Shown here in pieces: positions 1 through 7,756 of a DNA stretch of 42,023 nt. This DNA comes from a virus: positions 1 through 42,023 of the IMG/VR virus record IMGVR_UViG_3300006033_000048; one strand, written 5' to 3'. The notes under the pieces are model-generated. The model searched no databases. It saw nothing but the letters and a program-made list of their open reading frames with translations, and was not told the DNA's origin. Each line of letters starts with the position of its first letter. Position 1 is the first letter of the stretch. A program made the position numbers and the translations under genes.

Positions 1-230
1 AATGAATACACCGACGTGTTGTCCATTGCCCTCACAACTCCAGGCACAAAAAATTCAGCCGCTAACAGCAGCAGACCTACAACAACCCCGATGGGCCATA
101 GAAATAAAGCCATCAAATGCAGGGTGGCGTCTCCAGAATCTTCGAGAGGAACCCATCGGCGAACTATAAAGCTAAAGATTCCGCCAATGGCAAGATAGGA
201 AAACACGTAAAATATTTCATTCATGATCAT
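1..230 (-). CDS. Small membrane protein, cut by the left edge
   Basis: A leftward reading frame starts with ATG at 230 and runs open through 76 codons off the window edge. A purine-rich stretch (GAGGG) lies about 6 bases upstream of the start. The visible protein has a hydrophobic segment at about residues 6-22, a charged loop (RRWVPLEDSGD), then a second long hydrophobic segment at about residues 37-62 (rich in Leu, Val, Gly), so it is an integral membrane protein of at least two spans. I do not recognise the family. It lies downstream of the leftward helix-turn-helix gene and could be its operon partner. The far end cannot be judged from here. Confidence 0.55.
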   Translation of the reverse strand, partial: MIMNEIFYVFSYLAIGGIFSFIVRRWVPLEDSGDATLHLMALFLWPIGVVVGLLLLAAEFFVPGVVRAMDNTSVYS

Positions 231-336
231 TTGTTCACCCTCTTCCCATCCACGCACACAAGCCAGCAATGCGGCTTATGCCTTCCCGGCAACGCCCATG
301 CGGTCATGATGTGAAGCGACCATAGACAGAATAGCA

Positions 337-663
337 TCATTCGATCCTATCAATATTCTTGGCAGCCCAAGCATCCAAATCAGAGCGCTTGTACCGAACG
401 ATGTTCCAGCCGATTCGGCTGTACGGAGGGCCGTTGCCTTTATTGTTGTTGGCGGCTCTATTCGCCAATGTTTGCGGCGACAGAGGGCATCCTATACTTG
501 TCAAATAGAGGCTGGCTTGTTTGCGCGTCAACCATTCCGTTGATTCAGGCTCACCCAATCTAGGCACTCCGGTAACAGTGGTTATGTCTCGGGACGGTCC
601 CGCATAATCAATATAATACCACACCTTACGCCCAATCAATAGCAATTTGATTTTATTCGCCAT
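337..663 (-). CDS. Helix-turn-helix DNA-binding protein, excisionase/AlpA-like
   Basis: 108 residues. The C-terminal two thirds read WLTRKQASLYL...LSPQTLANRAANN...YSRIGWNIVRYKRSDLDAWAAKN, the layout of the MerR-like winged helix-turn-helix of excisionases and AlpA-type regulators: helix, turn, recognition helix, a small wing (IVRYKRSDL) and a final helix. About 40 N-terminal residues are not part of this domain, so a start further in is possible; no good ribosome site is seen before the ATG at 663. It is transcribed away from the virion operon whose first visible gene begins 19 bases off, so it may regulate that junction. A role in excision is inference only. Confidence 0.6.
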   Translation of the reverse strand: MANKIKLLLIGRKVWYYIDYAGPSRDITTVTGVPRLGEPESTEWLTRKQASLYLTSIGCPLSPQTLANRAANNNKGNGPPYSRIGWNIVRYKRSDLDAWAAKNIDRIE

Positions 664-681
664 TCAGGTAAAACATGAAGC

Positions 682-1158
682 ATGGGCGCATTGACCGAAG
701 CAGAAATCATGGCTTGTTTGTCGGAGAACTTCCGGCTTGCGGCTGAATATTGCGAAGACTTGGCGCGGCTGCCAAAGAAGGGGCCGACGTACATTAAACT
801 TCGCCAGAGCCTGAAGTTGTTGGAGGGGGCTTGCCGGCAAGCGGCGCATTGGCGTGAAGACGCTCGGTGGCTGAAGATCGGAATGGACATGGCCCATGTC
901 CATGAGAAAGCGGGGGGATGGCTGCGGGGATACACGGATCGTGAGGGGCGCCATATCAGCATCGCCCCTGGTCAGATGAACCCGTTGTTTAAGAAATTGG
1001 CTGAAAGCTTGCGTAGTTCTCATGCTGGCGTGGAACGGCTGAGGACCATGAAAACAAATAAAGTCGGCGCAATTCTCCCCGTCTCGGCCCGGCGTCCTGT
1101 TGTGACCAGCGGATACAAGAAGTCTCAGGGCGGAATCCTTATCCCATCGGGGGTGTGA
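682..1158 (+). CDS. Phage protein of unknown function, first gene of the visible virion operon
   Basis: 158 residues, mostly helical and basic, with no membrane segment and no motif I can name. Residues 1-60 are predicted amphipathic helices (AAEYCEDLARL, LKLLEGACRQAAHWRED); a middle part reads GGWLRGYTDREGRHISIAPGQMNPLFKKL. The stop overlaps the ATG of the next gene (TGATG at 1156-1160), so the two are probably translationally coupled. In related BPP-1-type phages this position lies between the portal gene and the Bbp19-like gene, so an accessory head or packaging role is possible. The ribosome site is weak. Confidence 0.6.
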   Translation: MGALTEAEIMACLSENFRLAAEYCEDLARLPKKGPTYIKLRQSLKLLEGACRQAAHWREDARWLKIGMDMAHVHEKAGGWLRGYTDREGRHISIAPGQMNPLFKKLAESLRSSHAGVERLRTMKTNKVGAILPVSARRPVVTSGYKKSQGGILIPSGV

Positions 1159-1529
1159 TGGAAGGGGATTTTGAAGATCGCCCGGAAGTTGACCCGGTAC
1201 AGCCAGACGCTACGAATTCAACCGGCGTCAAGCGGGCGATGAGGAAGAAAAAGAAGGCCGAGCAAGAGGCGGTTGAGTTTTGGGCCTCAGTATTTGCTTC
1301 TCCGGTCGGGCGGCGTGAAATGTGGAAGATTCTCGCTGACTGTCACACGTTTGAGCAAATGTTTGCTTGTGGACCAAACGGGTTCCCACATGAAAGCGCG
1401 ACATGGTTTCACGCGGGGGAACAGGCTTTCGGACAAAGGTTGTACCAAACGTGGCTTATGCGTGATACCCAAGCAATAGCCTTGATGCTTTTTGAAAACG
1501 ACCCTCGATTTAAGAAGGCTAGTCAATGA
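1158..1529 (+). CDS. Bbp19-like phage protein
   Basis: 123 residues from the ATG that overlaps the previous stop; a GTG three bases earlier is also possible. After a charged, disordered N-terminus with a basic run (RAMRKKKKAEQEA), the rest matches my memory of the Bbp19-like family of BPP-1-type podoviruses: FWASVFASPVGRREMW, ILADCHTFEQMFACGPNGF, WFHAGEQAFGQRLYQTWL, ENDPRFK. The family sits next to the scaffold and capsid genes and its function is not settled. The gene overlaps the next one by four bases (ATGA), consistent with a head-assembly operon. Confidence 0.65.
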   Translation: MEGDFEDRPEVDPVQPDATNSTGVKRAMRKKKKAEQEAVEFWASVFASPVGRREMWKILADCHTFEQMFACGPNGFPHESATWFHAGEQAFGQRLYQTWLMRDTQAIALMLFENDPRFKKASQ

Positions 1530-2332
1530 CTGATGAAGTCACCATTCCAGTAGAAACAGAACTGCAGGCCGAAGCCCAGGTTGAACAGCCTTCCGAGGTT
1601 GCCCCATCGTCTTTGCTGGGCGACGTTATCGCGGGAATCGGCGCCGACGACAAAGCCGAAGAAGCCCCCCAGGAAGACAAGCCGGAAGACGTTGCGCCCG
1701 AACCAGAAGCGGCGACGACTGAGGCTTCCGTTGAAGAGGAAAGCGGGGAAGAAGAGGGGGGGCCGGAAGAGGCTGAGCCCAAGGAACCCGAACCACTCGC
1801 CGCTGTTGAATACGATTACACCCTCCCCGAAACGCTGACCCTACCCGATGAACGCAAGGCGGAATTCCACGCTGCCCTTGATGCGTTCCGGGCCGATCCA
1901 TCCAAGGGTGTGCAAGGTCTGATCGACATGCACAACCGGGCCATGGAAGAACACGTAGAGCGTGCCCGTCAGGAACAGTTCAAGGTGTGGAACGAAACCA
2001 ACGACAGCTGGCGTAAGCAGGTTCTTGCTGATCCTGAAATTGGCGGGGCTGGGCATCAAACGGCGATGATGGCGATTGCCCGCATGCGTGACCGTCTGGC
2101 GTCTTCTCATAAACCGGGCACGCCTGAATACGTTTCTGATCTAGCGGCATTTGATCAGTTCTTGAATGTGACGGGGGCCGGAAACCATCCGGTTTTCCTA
2201 AAGCTCCTGCACAACTCGGCGCGGTTGTTTGATGAGCCTGCGCCGCCACCTCCCAACCCGAAGCCGCCGAAGGATATCGGCAAGCAGAACGGGAAGGGTC
2301 TTTTGTATGACCATCCCCGAAGCGTGAGGTAA
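1526..2332 (+). CDS. Acidic scaffold-like head protein carrying the LYDH tag
   Basis: 268 residues. The first about 95 are strongly acidic and Pro/Ala rich (runs of Glu such as EEESGEEEGG), a usual feature of phage scaffold proteins placed just before the capsid gene. Residues about 95-235 look globular and helical (LPDERKAEFHAALDAF, YVSDLAAFDQFLNVTG). A proline-rich linker (PAPPPPNPKPPK) leads to a C-terminal tail ending GLLYDHPRSVR. That tail is shared with several other proteins of this operon, including the Dps-like protein. Position between the Bbp19-like and capsid genes supports a scaffold role; this is inference, as no scaffold signature was searched. Confidence 0.65.
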   Translation: MTDEVTIPVETELQAEAQVEQPSEVAPSSLLGDVIAGIGADDKAEEAPQEDKPEDVAPEPEAATTEASVEEESGEEEGGPEEAEPKEPEPLAAVEYDYTLPETLTLPDERKAEFHAALDAFRADPSKGVQGLIDMHNRAMEEHVERARQEQFKVWNETNDSWRKQVLADPEIGGAGHQTAMMAIARMRDRLASSHKPGTPEYVSDLAAFDQFLNVTGAGNHPVFLKLLHNSARLFDEPAPPPPNPKPPKDIGKQNGKGLLYDHPRSVR

Positions 2333-2412
2333 AATTGAAAACCTTATGCCTTCCTCTCGGCCTCGGTTGCAAGCGACCCTGTTGCTTCAACCTCTTTTAA
2401 TGGAGCTATAAT

Positions 2413-3459
2413 ATGAGCACTGGGTCATTCCTCACTCTCTCCGATCTGACTTCCCGTACAGACAGCATGGGGAAGCAGGCGTATATCGCGGAAATGCTTT
2501 CGCAGAGCATCGTCGTCACCGACGATCTGCCGCTGATCGAATGCTCTGAAATCGGCGGTCACGAATTCGTGGTGCGAACCTCGATTCCTGCCGGTTCTTG
2601 GCGTCAGTATAACATGGGCGTCGGTTACAGCAAGTCCACCACTGGCAAGTCCCGTGTGGGCGTTGGTTCGCTGGAAGGCTATTCTCAGGTTGACCGCATG
2701 TTGGCCGAGGACTCGGGGAACATCGCTCAGTTCCGCGAAAACGAAGACGTTGCTTTTATCGAAGGCATGGGCCAGACCATGGAACAGACTATTTGGTATG
2801 GCAACACCACGCAGACGCCCGCCGAATTCATGGGCCTGTCGCCTTTCTACAATTCGGTCAACCAAGCCAGCGCGCAAAACTCGGTTAACGTGCTGGACGC
2901 GGGCGGTACGGGTTCTAGCAACGCTTCGTTGTGGCTGATCTGCTGGGGCGAACGCACCATTTGCGGCGGGTTCCCGCGTGGGTCCAAGGCCGGCCTGACT
3001 ATGGAAGACAAGGGCGATACGGTTCCTGGCTATGATAGCCTGGGCAATCGTTTCGAAGCCTATACTTCCTGGTTCCGCCATCAGATGACCGTTATCCCGC
3101 AGGACTGGCGGTTCGGCGCGCGCATCGCCAATATCGACGTGACTGCGGCTGGTCTTGCCGGTCCGAACGCCTACGATCTGGAAGCGGGCATGGCCGAGAT
3201 GGTTCTATTGCCGCCGTATTTGGGCAAGAACACCTCTGGTATCACCAAGACCGACGCCCCGAACGATCCGGCTCCCGGTATCCGCCCGGTCATGTACTGC
3301 AACCGTACCGTCCGTCACTGGATGGACGTGCAGGGCATGCGTAACCGCAACGTGCTTCTGACCATCAACGACGTTGCCGGCAAGCCGCAGGATACTTTCC
3401 GAGGCATCCCGATCAAGATTTCGGACCAGTTGCTCACCTCTGAATCCCGCGTGGTTTGA
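2413..3459 (+). CDS. Major capsid protein, BPP-1 / epsilon15 type
   Basis: 348 residues. The N-terminus (LTLSDLTSRTDSMGKQAYIAEMLSQ), the central DRMLAEDSGNIAQFRENED and MEQTIWYGNTTQTPAEFMGL, and the C-terminal MYCNRTVRHWMDVQGMR with DTFRGIPIKISDQLL are typical of the HK97-fold shells of BPP-1 (Bbp17) and epsilon15 (gp7) relatives. It needs no cleaved delta domain, in keeping with the separate acidic scaffold-like gene upstream. Codon use is strongly biased to C/G third positions compared with its neighbours, as expected for the most abundant virion protein. The ATG at 2413 follows a long untranslated spacer of 80 bases. The cement-like gene follows. Confidence 0.85.
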   Translation: MSTGSFLTLSDLTSRTDSMGKQAYIAEMLSQSIVVTDDLPLIECSEIGGHEFVVRTSIPAGSWRQYNMGVGYSKSTTGKSRVGVGSLEGYSQVDRMLAEDSGNIAQFRENEDVAFIEGMGQTMEQTIWYGNTTQTPAEFMGLSPFYNSVNQASAQNSVNVLDAGGTGSSNASLWLICWGERTICGGFPRGSKAGLTMEDKGDTVPGYDSLGNRFEAYTSWFRHQMTVIPQDWRFGARIANIDVTAAGLAGPNAYDLEAGMAEMVLLPPYLGKNTSGITKTDAPNDPAPGIRPVMYCNRTVRHWMDVQGMRNRNVLLTINDVAGKPQDTFRGIPIKISDQLLTSESRVV

Positions 3460-3485
3460 TCCACACACAGGAAAGGAATTGAATC

Positions 3486-4031
3486 ATGCGTAGTGACGCC
3501 CTTTTGGCCTTCGTCCCGATCAATGGCAACCTGTCCATGGTTGCCGGGGCTGGAGTTGACATCCCTTCGACTAATGTCATTGACCTGTTGGGGGGGGGTG
3601 TCGGAACCGCTGTAACCAACATCATCGGTCGCGCCACGCTGCCCGGTCAGATGGACGGCATGGGTGTGGGCGGCATTCGCCCGGAACTGAATGTGACGGT
3701 CGGAACCGCCTTGGCTACCAGTTCTTCGGCGACTTTGAACGTCGCTTTCGAAGCTGCTGCTGATGACGGCTCTAATCAGCCGGATACGTGGTATACGCTG
3801 GTTGAAACCGGAGAACTGACCGCCGCTCAGTGTGCCGCCGAAACGGTAATTGCCCGTCTGCCGTGGCTGCCGCCTTTCCCTGCCAACCTGCGCCCGCGCT
3901 TCTTGCGCTTGCTCTTCAAGGTTCCGGCTGGCACTACCTTCACTGCCGGGACTATTTCGTCGGCTCTGGTCACCACGGTTCGTGATGATCAGTTCAACAA
4001 GCAGGCGTCTAGCAATTACACGGTGCTGTAA
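3486..4031 (+). CDS. Bbp16-like capsid cement protein
   Basis: 181 residues. It begins MRSDALLAFVPINGNLSMV and has the beta-rich pattern of the Bbp16 cement (decoration) protein family, which clamps neighbouring capsomers on the outside of BPP-1-like heads: a glycine loop (LLGGGVGTAV), a strand pair ELNVTVGTAL...ATLNVAFEAA, then WYTLVETGELTAAQ and LRPRFLRLLFKVPAGTTFTAGTI. A good ribosome site (AGGAAAGG) lies just before the ATG. It directly follows the capsid gene, the usual order. The next reading frame's first possible ATG overlaps its stop. Confidence 0.75.
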   Translation: MRSDALLAFVPINGNLSMVAGAGVDIPSTNVIDLLGGGVGTAVTNIIGRATLPGQMDGMGVGGIRPELNVTVGTALATSSSATLNVAFEAAADDGSNQPDTWYTLVETGELTAAQCAAETVIARLPWLPPFPANLRPRFLRLLFKVPAGTTFTAGTISSALVTTVRDDQFNKQASSNYTVL

Positions 4032-4072
4032 TGGGACGCCCCCCGCGCATTCAATCGGAGACCGGTAACGAT

Positions 4073-4756
4073 ATGACTGATTTCACCGAAACTCCCGAGT
4101 TCAAGGCGGCTGTCGCGAAGGCTGTGGCTGAGGCGATGCCGTCCTTGATGGCGGCTATTTCCGAGGCCAAGGGGGGCGCTCCCGCTACCAGCGGCGATCA
4201 GTCTTTCGCTGAAGGTCTAGCTCTGGCTATCGCCAATATTAGTAATCAGGGTATTGGCAAGAAAACCATCGTCCCGCCTCAGGTGCTGAAGCAACGGGAA
4301 GAAGCCCGCGAACGCATGATGAGCCTTTTGGTAGAAGCACATGCTCGGGGAGAAGTCCCCGGCTATACCTTGACCAAGAAGGTTTATTTGAATGAGGTTC
4401 TGATTGAACCGCAGACGCTGGACCCGGCGACTAAGGCGCTGGTGGATCAGCATATCTATTGGCCGAATGTCCCGAACGAGTTTATGGTTCCTGCCGATCC
4501 TCTCGCCAAGGAAATTCATGCGGCCTTTTTGGAAAGCATTGCTGGTGGTCCCGCATCGCCGGCTCAGAAGCAATCCAACTTCTATGTTTCCGGCAAAGTG
4601 GTGGTCAAAGGGCGCGGGTCTCAGGCAAAGACAAGCGAAGCCCCGGCGATTTCCGATCCCAGCGGGTTTATTGATCCGCGCATGCCGCCTGGGAAAATCA
4701 AAGATGTTCCCGTGTTTGGCACAGTTGCCGCTCCCGTTCGGGTTGGAGTAGCGTAA
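4073..4756 (+). CDS. Phage virion-operon protein of unknown function
   Basis: I start it at the ATG at 4073 (MTDFTETPEFKAAV), which has GGAG 12 bases upstream; an ATG at 4031 overlapping the cement gene stop would add 14 low-complexity residues. From 4073 the protein has 227 residues: an N-terminal amphipathic helix (FKAAVAKAVAEAMPSLMAAI), an Ala/Gly linker, a helical charged section (KQREEARERMMSLLVEA), then a beta-type C-terminal half ending in a Pro/Gly-rich tail. I do not recognise a family. Location suggests a head or head-tail component. The stop overlaps the next ATG (TAATG). Confidence 0.65.
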   Translation: MTDFTETPEFKAAVAKAVAEAMPSLMAAISEAKGGAPATSGDQSFAEGLALAIANISNQGIGKKTIVPPQVLKQREEARERMMSLLVEAHARGEVPGYTLTKKVYLNEVLIEPQTLDPATKALVDQHIYWPNVPNEFMVPADPLAKEIHAAFLESIAGGPASPAQKQSNFYVSGKVVVKGRGSQAKTSEAPAISDPSGFIDPRMPPGKIKDVPVFGTVAAPVRVGVA

Positions 4757-5052
4757 TGGCCGATCTTTACATCAGCGAGCACAAGAACGGCGTTTCTGGC
4801 ATTGGGACATATGTTGCCCAAATGCTGCCTGAGCCGGCCGTGACGATTCAGAAAGTCGCCATCGGCGGCGCGTCGGTTCAATCCGCCGCGTTTAACGAGA
4901 AGACTTATGCCGTTCAAATTGTCGCTGATGGTGCGTGCCATGTTTTGTTTGGCTCTGACCCGACTGCGACTTCTTCATCCATGTACCTACCCGCAAACGT
5001 GCCCTACTACCGTGGGGTGGCCCCTGGCGACAAGATCGCCGTGATTTCGTAA
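4756..5052 (+). CDS. Small beta-rich phage protein, function unknown
   Basis: 98 residues starting at the ATG that overlaps the previous stop. The sequence is beta-prone with alternating small residues (AVTIQKVAIGGASVQSAAF, YAVQIVADGACHVLFG) and ends PYYRGVAPGDKIAVIS. The VLFG...PYYRGV...GDKIAVI pattern recalls small phage proteins with a single beta-sandwich, such as head decoration or tail domains, but I cannot assign it. No membrane segment, no cysteine pairs. The next gene has its own strong ribosome site. Confidence 0.6.
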   Translation: MADLYISEHKNGVSGIGTYVAQMLPEPAVTIQKVAIGGASVQSAAFNEKTYAVQIVADGACHVLFGSDPTATSSSMYLPANVPYYRGVAPGDKIAVIS

Positions 5053-5062
5053 GGAAGCGAAA

Positions 5063-5281
5063 ATGACCGCGACGAATGTACAGCTTGTCACCCTTTATGA
5101 AATGCCCGTGACCAAAAGCACGGCAGGCGGCATTTATCGCGGGGCTGGTGACCCGACCAGTGCTTTGGTGGTTCCCATGGGGTCATTGTACGTCAAGACC
5201 GACGCCAGCGCCACCACTGACCGGCTGTGGATCGCCACCGACAGCGCCGGAACTTGGGCTTATTTCACGGCTAGCGCCTAA
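5063..5281 (+). CDS. Small phage protein, function unknown
   Basis: 72 residues after a good ribosome site (AAGGAAG about 6 bases before the ATG). The sequence is Thr/Ala-rich and beta-prone: VQLVTLYEMPVTKS, GGIYRGAGDPTSALVVPMGSLYVKTD, DRLWIATDSAGTWAYF. The last part (GSLYVKTDASATTDRLWIATDSAGTW) resembles the short repeated units used in phage fibre shafts, where strand, turn and a GTW ending recur, so it may be a small fibre or head-fibre component. It is transcribed with its neighbours with an 8-base gap to the next start signal. Confidence 0.6.
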   Translation: MTATNVQLVTLYEMPVTKSTAGGIYRGAGDPTSALVVPMGSLYVKTDASATTDRLWIATDSAGTWAYFTASA

Positions 5282-5295
5282 CCAGGAGAATGGAT

Positions 5296-5781
5296 ATGAA
5301 CAAGCTTTTTGCCATCGTTGGCGCGGCCCTGTTGATGGGCACGGCGGCTTTTGCTCAGACCGCTACTCAGGTACCCACCCTGAACCCCACCTCGGATTTG
5401 ATCCCGGTCATTCCGTTGGGTCAGCCCTCGGCCCGAACCGTCTATGCGTCGCCGGCTGAAATCAACGCGACCAGTTATGCGGTCAAGCGTACGCCGACGA
5501 CTACGTCTGCCGGCGATGGCTATACCAGCACATTCGGCAATTATCAGACCAAGCTGATTTTGAGCCCGGCTCTGACCATGAGCTATGCTTATGTCACCTT
5601 CGCCCCGGCTCCCTCGGATGGCGCTACTGAGTGTGTCTTCTCCAAGTCGGCGATCACCGCCTTGTGGCTGACCGCGAACACCGGGCAGACCGTGAATGAT
5701 GCTGCCACTTCCTTGGCTGCGAATGGTTCGGTTTGCTACACGTATAGCTCGTCCAACCTGACCTGGGACCGCTCGATGTGA
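5296..5781 (+). CDS. Secreted fibre-like protein with a Sec signal peptide
   Basis: The AGGAG at 5284-5288 is 7 bases before the ATG at 5296 and only 1 base before an ATG at 5290, which decides the start. The 161-residue protein opens with a textbook signal peptide: MNK, then the hydrophobic run LFAIVGAALLMGTA and a cleavage motif AFA-Q. The mature part (VPTLNPTSDLIPVIPLGQPSARTVYASPAEI) is the kind of sequence seen at the start of phage fibre or spike proteins; the rest is beta-rich with two cysteines far apart. The large fibre at 9878 has the same AFAQ signal. An exported protein in a virion operon is unusual. The stop overlaps the next start (GTGA). Confidence 0.7.
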   Translation: MNKLFAIVGAALLMGTAAFAQTATQVPTLNPTSDLIPVIPLGQPSARTVYASPAEINATSYAVKRTPTTTSAGDGYTSTFGNYQTKLILSPALTMSYAYVTFAPAPSDGATECVFSKSAITALWLTANTGQTVNDAATSLAANGSVCYTYSSSNLTWDRSM

Positions 5782-6854
5782 TCGGCACCCCCTCGCACCG
5801 GCTTGCCGTTCTTGGCTTGGGGGTAATGCTGGCCTATTGCCCGGCGATCTTTTCCGCTCCTTCAATGCCCCGATGGTGGTTAATCGCCATCGGGGTTCCT
5901 TTATTGGGGGCGTTTCATTTGGCTAGGGGAGATTGGCGCATTCTTGGGCTGGCCTGTGCTGGTCTGGCTTATGCCTCGTTTCATGTCATTGTGTGGCCTC
6001 AAGACGGGCTCTTGCCATTCTACATGCTGTGCTTGATCGTCCTAACCGCCGTGGCGGCAAGCGCAGCAGAGAAAGGCGATATGGTTCTATCGGCCATAGG
6101 ATGGGGAGTAGCGGTCTCATCGGTTATTTGTCTGGCTGATGAATTGGGATGGGCTTTATTCACAAAAGGCGGCTCGCCCTATCCTGGGGGGCTGTTTTAT
6201 AACTCTGAAATCATGGCGGAGATTGCCGCGCCATTGTTCATATGGGCGCTGGTTTCAAAGCGCTGGTGGCTGGCGTTCTTCCTGGTCTCTCCTTTGGTTC
6301 TGTGCCATTCACGGATATCCATCATTGCCGTTGGGATTGGTATTGCGTATGCCATGACAAGAGGCCGATGGAGGGTTTTATCATGCATGGTGGTTCCGGC
6401 TGTCATCGGGATAGCATTGGTTCTGCTTTGGCCTGAAAAGCTTTCGTCCCTTGGGCATAGAGTTACTATGTGGATTGCCGCGATTTGGTCAATAACGCCT
6501 CTTGGCAATGGTTTGGGTTGGTGGGCTTCCGCGCATCCATTTCCGTTTGAAGAATTCGTTCACTCTGACGCGTTGCAGTTTCTTGTTGAGCTTGGAATCG
6601 GGGGTTTGTTTTTCCTGGCAATTCCGGTTATTATATTTATCCGAGGGATTGCAGATACCGCAAAGGGGGCTTGTTTTGCAGGGCTATGTTTCGAGGCTCT
6701 GGTTAGCTTCCCGCTCCATGTTCCTGCCACGGCGTTTCTTTTTGCTGTCGTTACGGGTCTTATTTGTCGTGATCGGGCTTTGGTTCGTGTGGAAAAGCTC
6801 GACGGCGGAATTGATCGCGGCCCGTATCTTCGATGGTCAACCACATACCGTTGA
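5778..6854 (+). CDS. Polytopic membrane protein, O-antigen polymerase/ligase-like (Wzy/WaaL superfamily)
   Basis: 358 residues starting with GTG at 5778, which overlaps the previous stop (GTGA). About ten hydrophobic segments span almost the whole length. Two loops carry superfamily features: an arginine-bearing segment LVLCHSRISIIAVGIG, and HSDALQFLVELGIGGLFFL beginning at His262, which fits the H-x(2)-L-x(3)-x-E-x-G-x-x-G pattern of the Wzy_C/O-antigen ligase domain. Such inner-membrane enzymes polymerise or ligate O-antigen units. Epsilon15, a relative by capsid type, encodes its own Wzy to change the host receptor during lysogeny, but in a conversion module; here the gene is embedded in the late virion operon. 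Substrate and linkage cannot be read from sequence. Confidence 0.7.
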   Translation: MIGTPSHRLAVLGLGVMLAYCPAIFSAPSMPRWWLIAIGVPLLGAFHLARGDWRILGLACAGLAYASFHVIVWPQDGLLPFYMLCLIVLTAVAASAAEKGDMVLSAIGWGVAVSSVICLADELGWALFTKGGSPYPGGLFYNSEIMAEIAAPLFIWALVSKRWWLAFFLVSPLVLCHSRISIIAVGIGIAYAMTRGRWRVLSCMVVPAVIGIALVLLWPEKLSSLGHRVTMWIAAIWSITPLGNGLGWWASAHPFPFEEFVHSDALQFLVELGIGGLFFLAIPVIIFIRGIADTAKGACFAGLCFEALVSFPLHVPATAFLFAVVTGLICRDRALVRVEKLDGGIDRGPYLRWSTTYR

Positions 6855-6972
6855 AGAGTGGTCACGGGCGGCGGATGAAATGGGAAAAGCGTTTCATTAT
6901 GATCGCCATATTCGGATGATACGTGGATCAATTAAAAACGAGCTAAGAGAGAAAGGGCTTATCAATGATTGA
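6718..6972 (+). CDS. Small single-span membrane protein, overlapping the polymerase-like gene
   Basis: The frame is open from 6502, but its first 72 codons only mirror the polymerase gene in another frame. The likely start is the ATG at 6718 (84 residues), inside the last 137 bases of the previous gene. The N-terminus is a membrane anchor (FFLLSLRVLFVVIGLWFVW), followed by a soluble helical tail (ARIFDGQPHTVEEWSRAADEMGKAFHYDRHIRMI). No ribosome site is visible, so it probably depends on translation of the overlapping gene. It may be a partner of the polymerase-like protein; that is inference from overlap only. Confidence 0.5.
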   Translation: MFLPRRFFLLSLRVLFVVIGLWFVWKSSTAELIAARIFDGQPHTVEEWSRAADEMGKAFHYDRHIRMIRGSIKNELREKGLIND

Positions 6973-7243
6973 TGTCGGCGATTTGGTGCATTACTGGCCT
7001 CGTCACACCGAAGCCGGTCCTTTCCCTGACGGCAAGCCGTTGGCGGCTCTCATCACTTATATTCACCAGGACGAGCGGGTAAACCTCTTTGTTTTCAGCG
7101 TCGAGGGTGACTCTCATACGGTTGTTAATGTTCCCTTCAAGGCTGATCGCGTCGTTTCCGAATGTGGCTATGCGTGCCCACGCAAGCATGCCGAGATGGA
7201 AGAGCCAGTTGCGCGGGGCCGTCGCAAGGCGAAGGACGAATAG
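6965..7243 (+). CDS. Small phage protein, function unknown
   Basis: 92 residues, overlapping the previous gene by eight bases, with a purine-rich AGAGAGAAAGG stretch before the ATG. The core is beta-prone with a small barrel-like pattern: VGDLVHYWPRH, LAALITYIHQDERVNLFVFSVEGDSHTVVNVPFK. The tail is charged and basic (RGRRKAKDE). The fold looks like the little SH3-like barrels that phages encode beside fibre genes, but no function can be assigned. Confidence 0.6.
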   Translation: MIDVGDLVHYWPRHTEAGPFPDGKPLAALITYIHQDERVNLFVFSVEGDSHTVVNVPFKADRVVSECGYACPRKHAEMEEPVARGRRKAKDE

Positions 7244-7570
7244 ATGCCTATTCTATTTAAGGATACTCAGTGTGAGGGCGGAGAGAAGTTGCAATATATC
7301 TCTGTTCTGACAAAAATAGACGGCTTCTCTGACGTGGCATATGATGATGAGCGACTTGTAGAGTGCTCTCATTATAACGAAATTATGTATCCTCCTGGGC
7401 AAATCCCAGACCATCCCGGCCGTGTATGGTATTGTGATGCTATGTCATCGGATGGGAAAATGTACATCTGGCCTACGCACAGGGAATCATTTTTTGATGG
7501 GAAGTACGAAATAGTTTCGCCTCAGCCCTCAGAGGTTGAAATTGAAAAAATCATGAAATGTCAATGGTAG
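7244..7570 (+). CDS. Small phage protein, function unknown
   Basis: 108 residues beginning right after the previous stop (TAGATG). It is acidic, with aromatic residues spread throughout (DGKMYIWPTHRESFFDGKYEIV) and a conserved-looking GRVWYCDAMSSDGKMYIW stretch; codon use is more A/T-rich than the neighbouring capsid genes. No membrane segment and no known motif. Ends KIMKCQW. The following gene has its own start signal ten bases on. Confidence 0.55.
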   Translation: MPILFKDTQCEGGEKLQYISVLTKIDGFSDVAYDDERLVECSHYNEIMYPPGQIPDHPGRVWYCDAMSSDGKMYIWPTHRESFFDGKYEIVSPQPSEVEIEKIMKCQW

Positions 7571-7579
7571 GTATAAAAA

Positions 7580-7756
7580 ATGCCGCCTGTATCTGAGAAA
7601 CAACGAAAATTAATGTATGCCGCAGCCTCTAAGAAAGGGGGTGCTGGCGGCGTTTCTCAGGAAGTGGCTAAGGAATTTGTCAAAGAAGATAAGGGCGGCA
7701 AACTTCCTATGAGGAAGAAGTCGCCTTTATACGATCATGAACGGAGTAAGAAATGA
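7580..7756 (+). CDS. 58-residue basic protein carrying the SPLYDH tag
   Basis: A short gene from ATG at 7580 to a TGA that overlaps the ATG of the Dps-like gene (ATGA at 7753-7756). The first part, SEKQRKLMYAAASKKGG, is a motif seen in many small phage and bacterial proteins, in which it is followed by a basic helix; here VSQEVAKEFVKED follows. The C-terminus is KKSPLYDHERSKK, a tag also found on the scaffold-like protein, the Dps-like protein and others in this operon. Very Lys-rich, so it may bind DNA or the acidic scaffold; this is inference. Confidence 0.75.
   Translation: MPPVSEKQRKLMYAAASKKGGAGGVSQEVAKEFVKEDKGGKLPMRKKSPLYDHERSKK

Noticed and set aside
2425-3081. A 218-codon leftward frame under the capsid gene
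   Set aside because: It is a by-product of the strong third-position bias of the major capsid gene.
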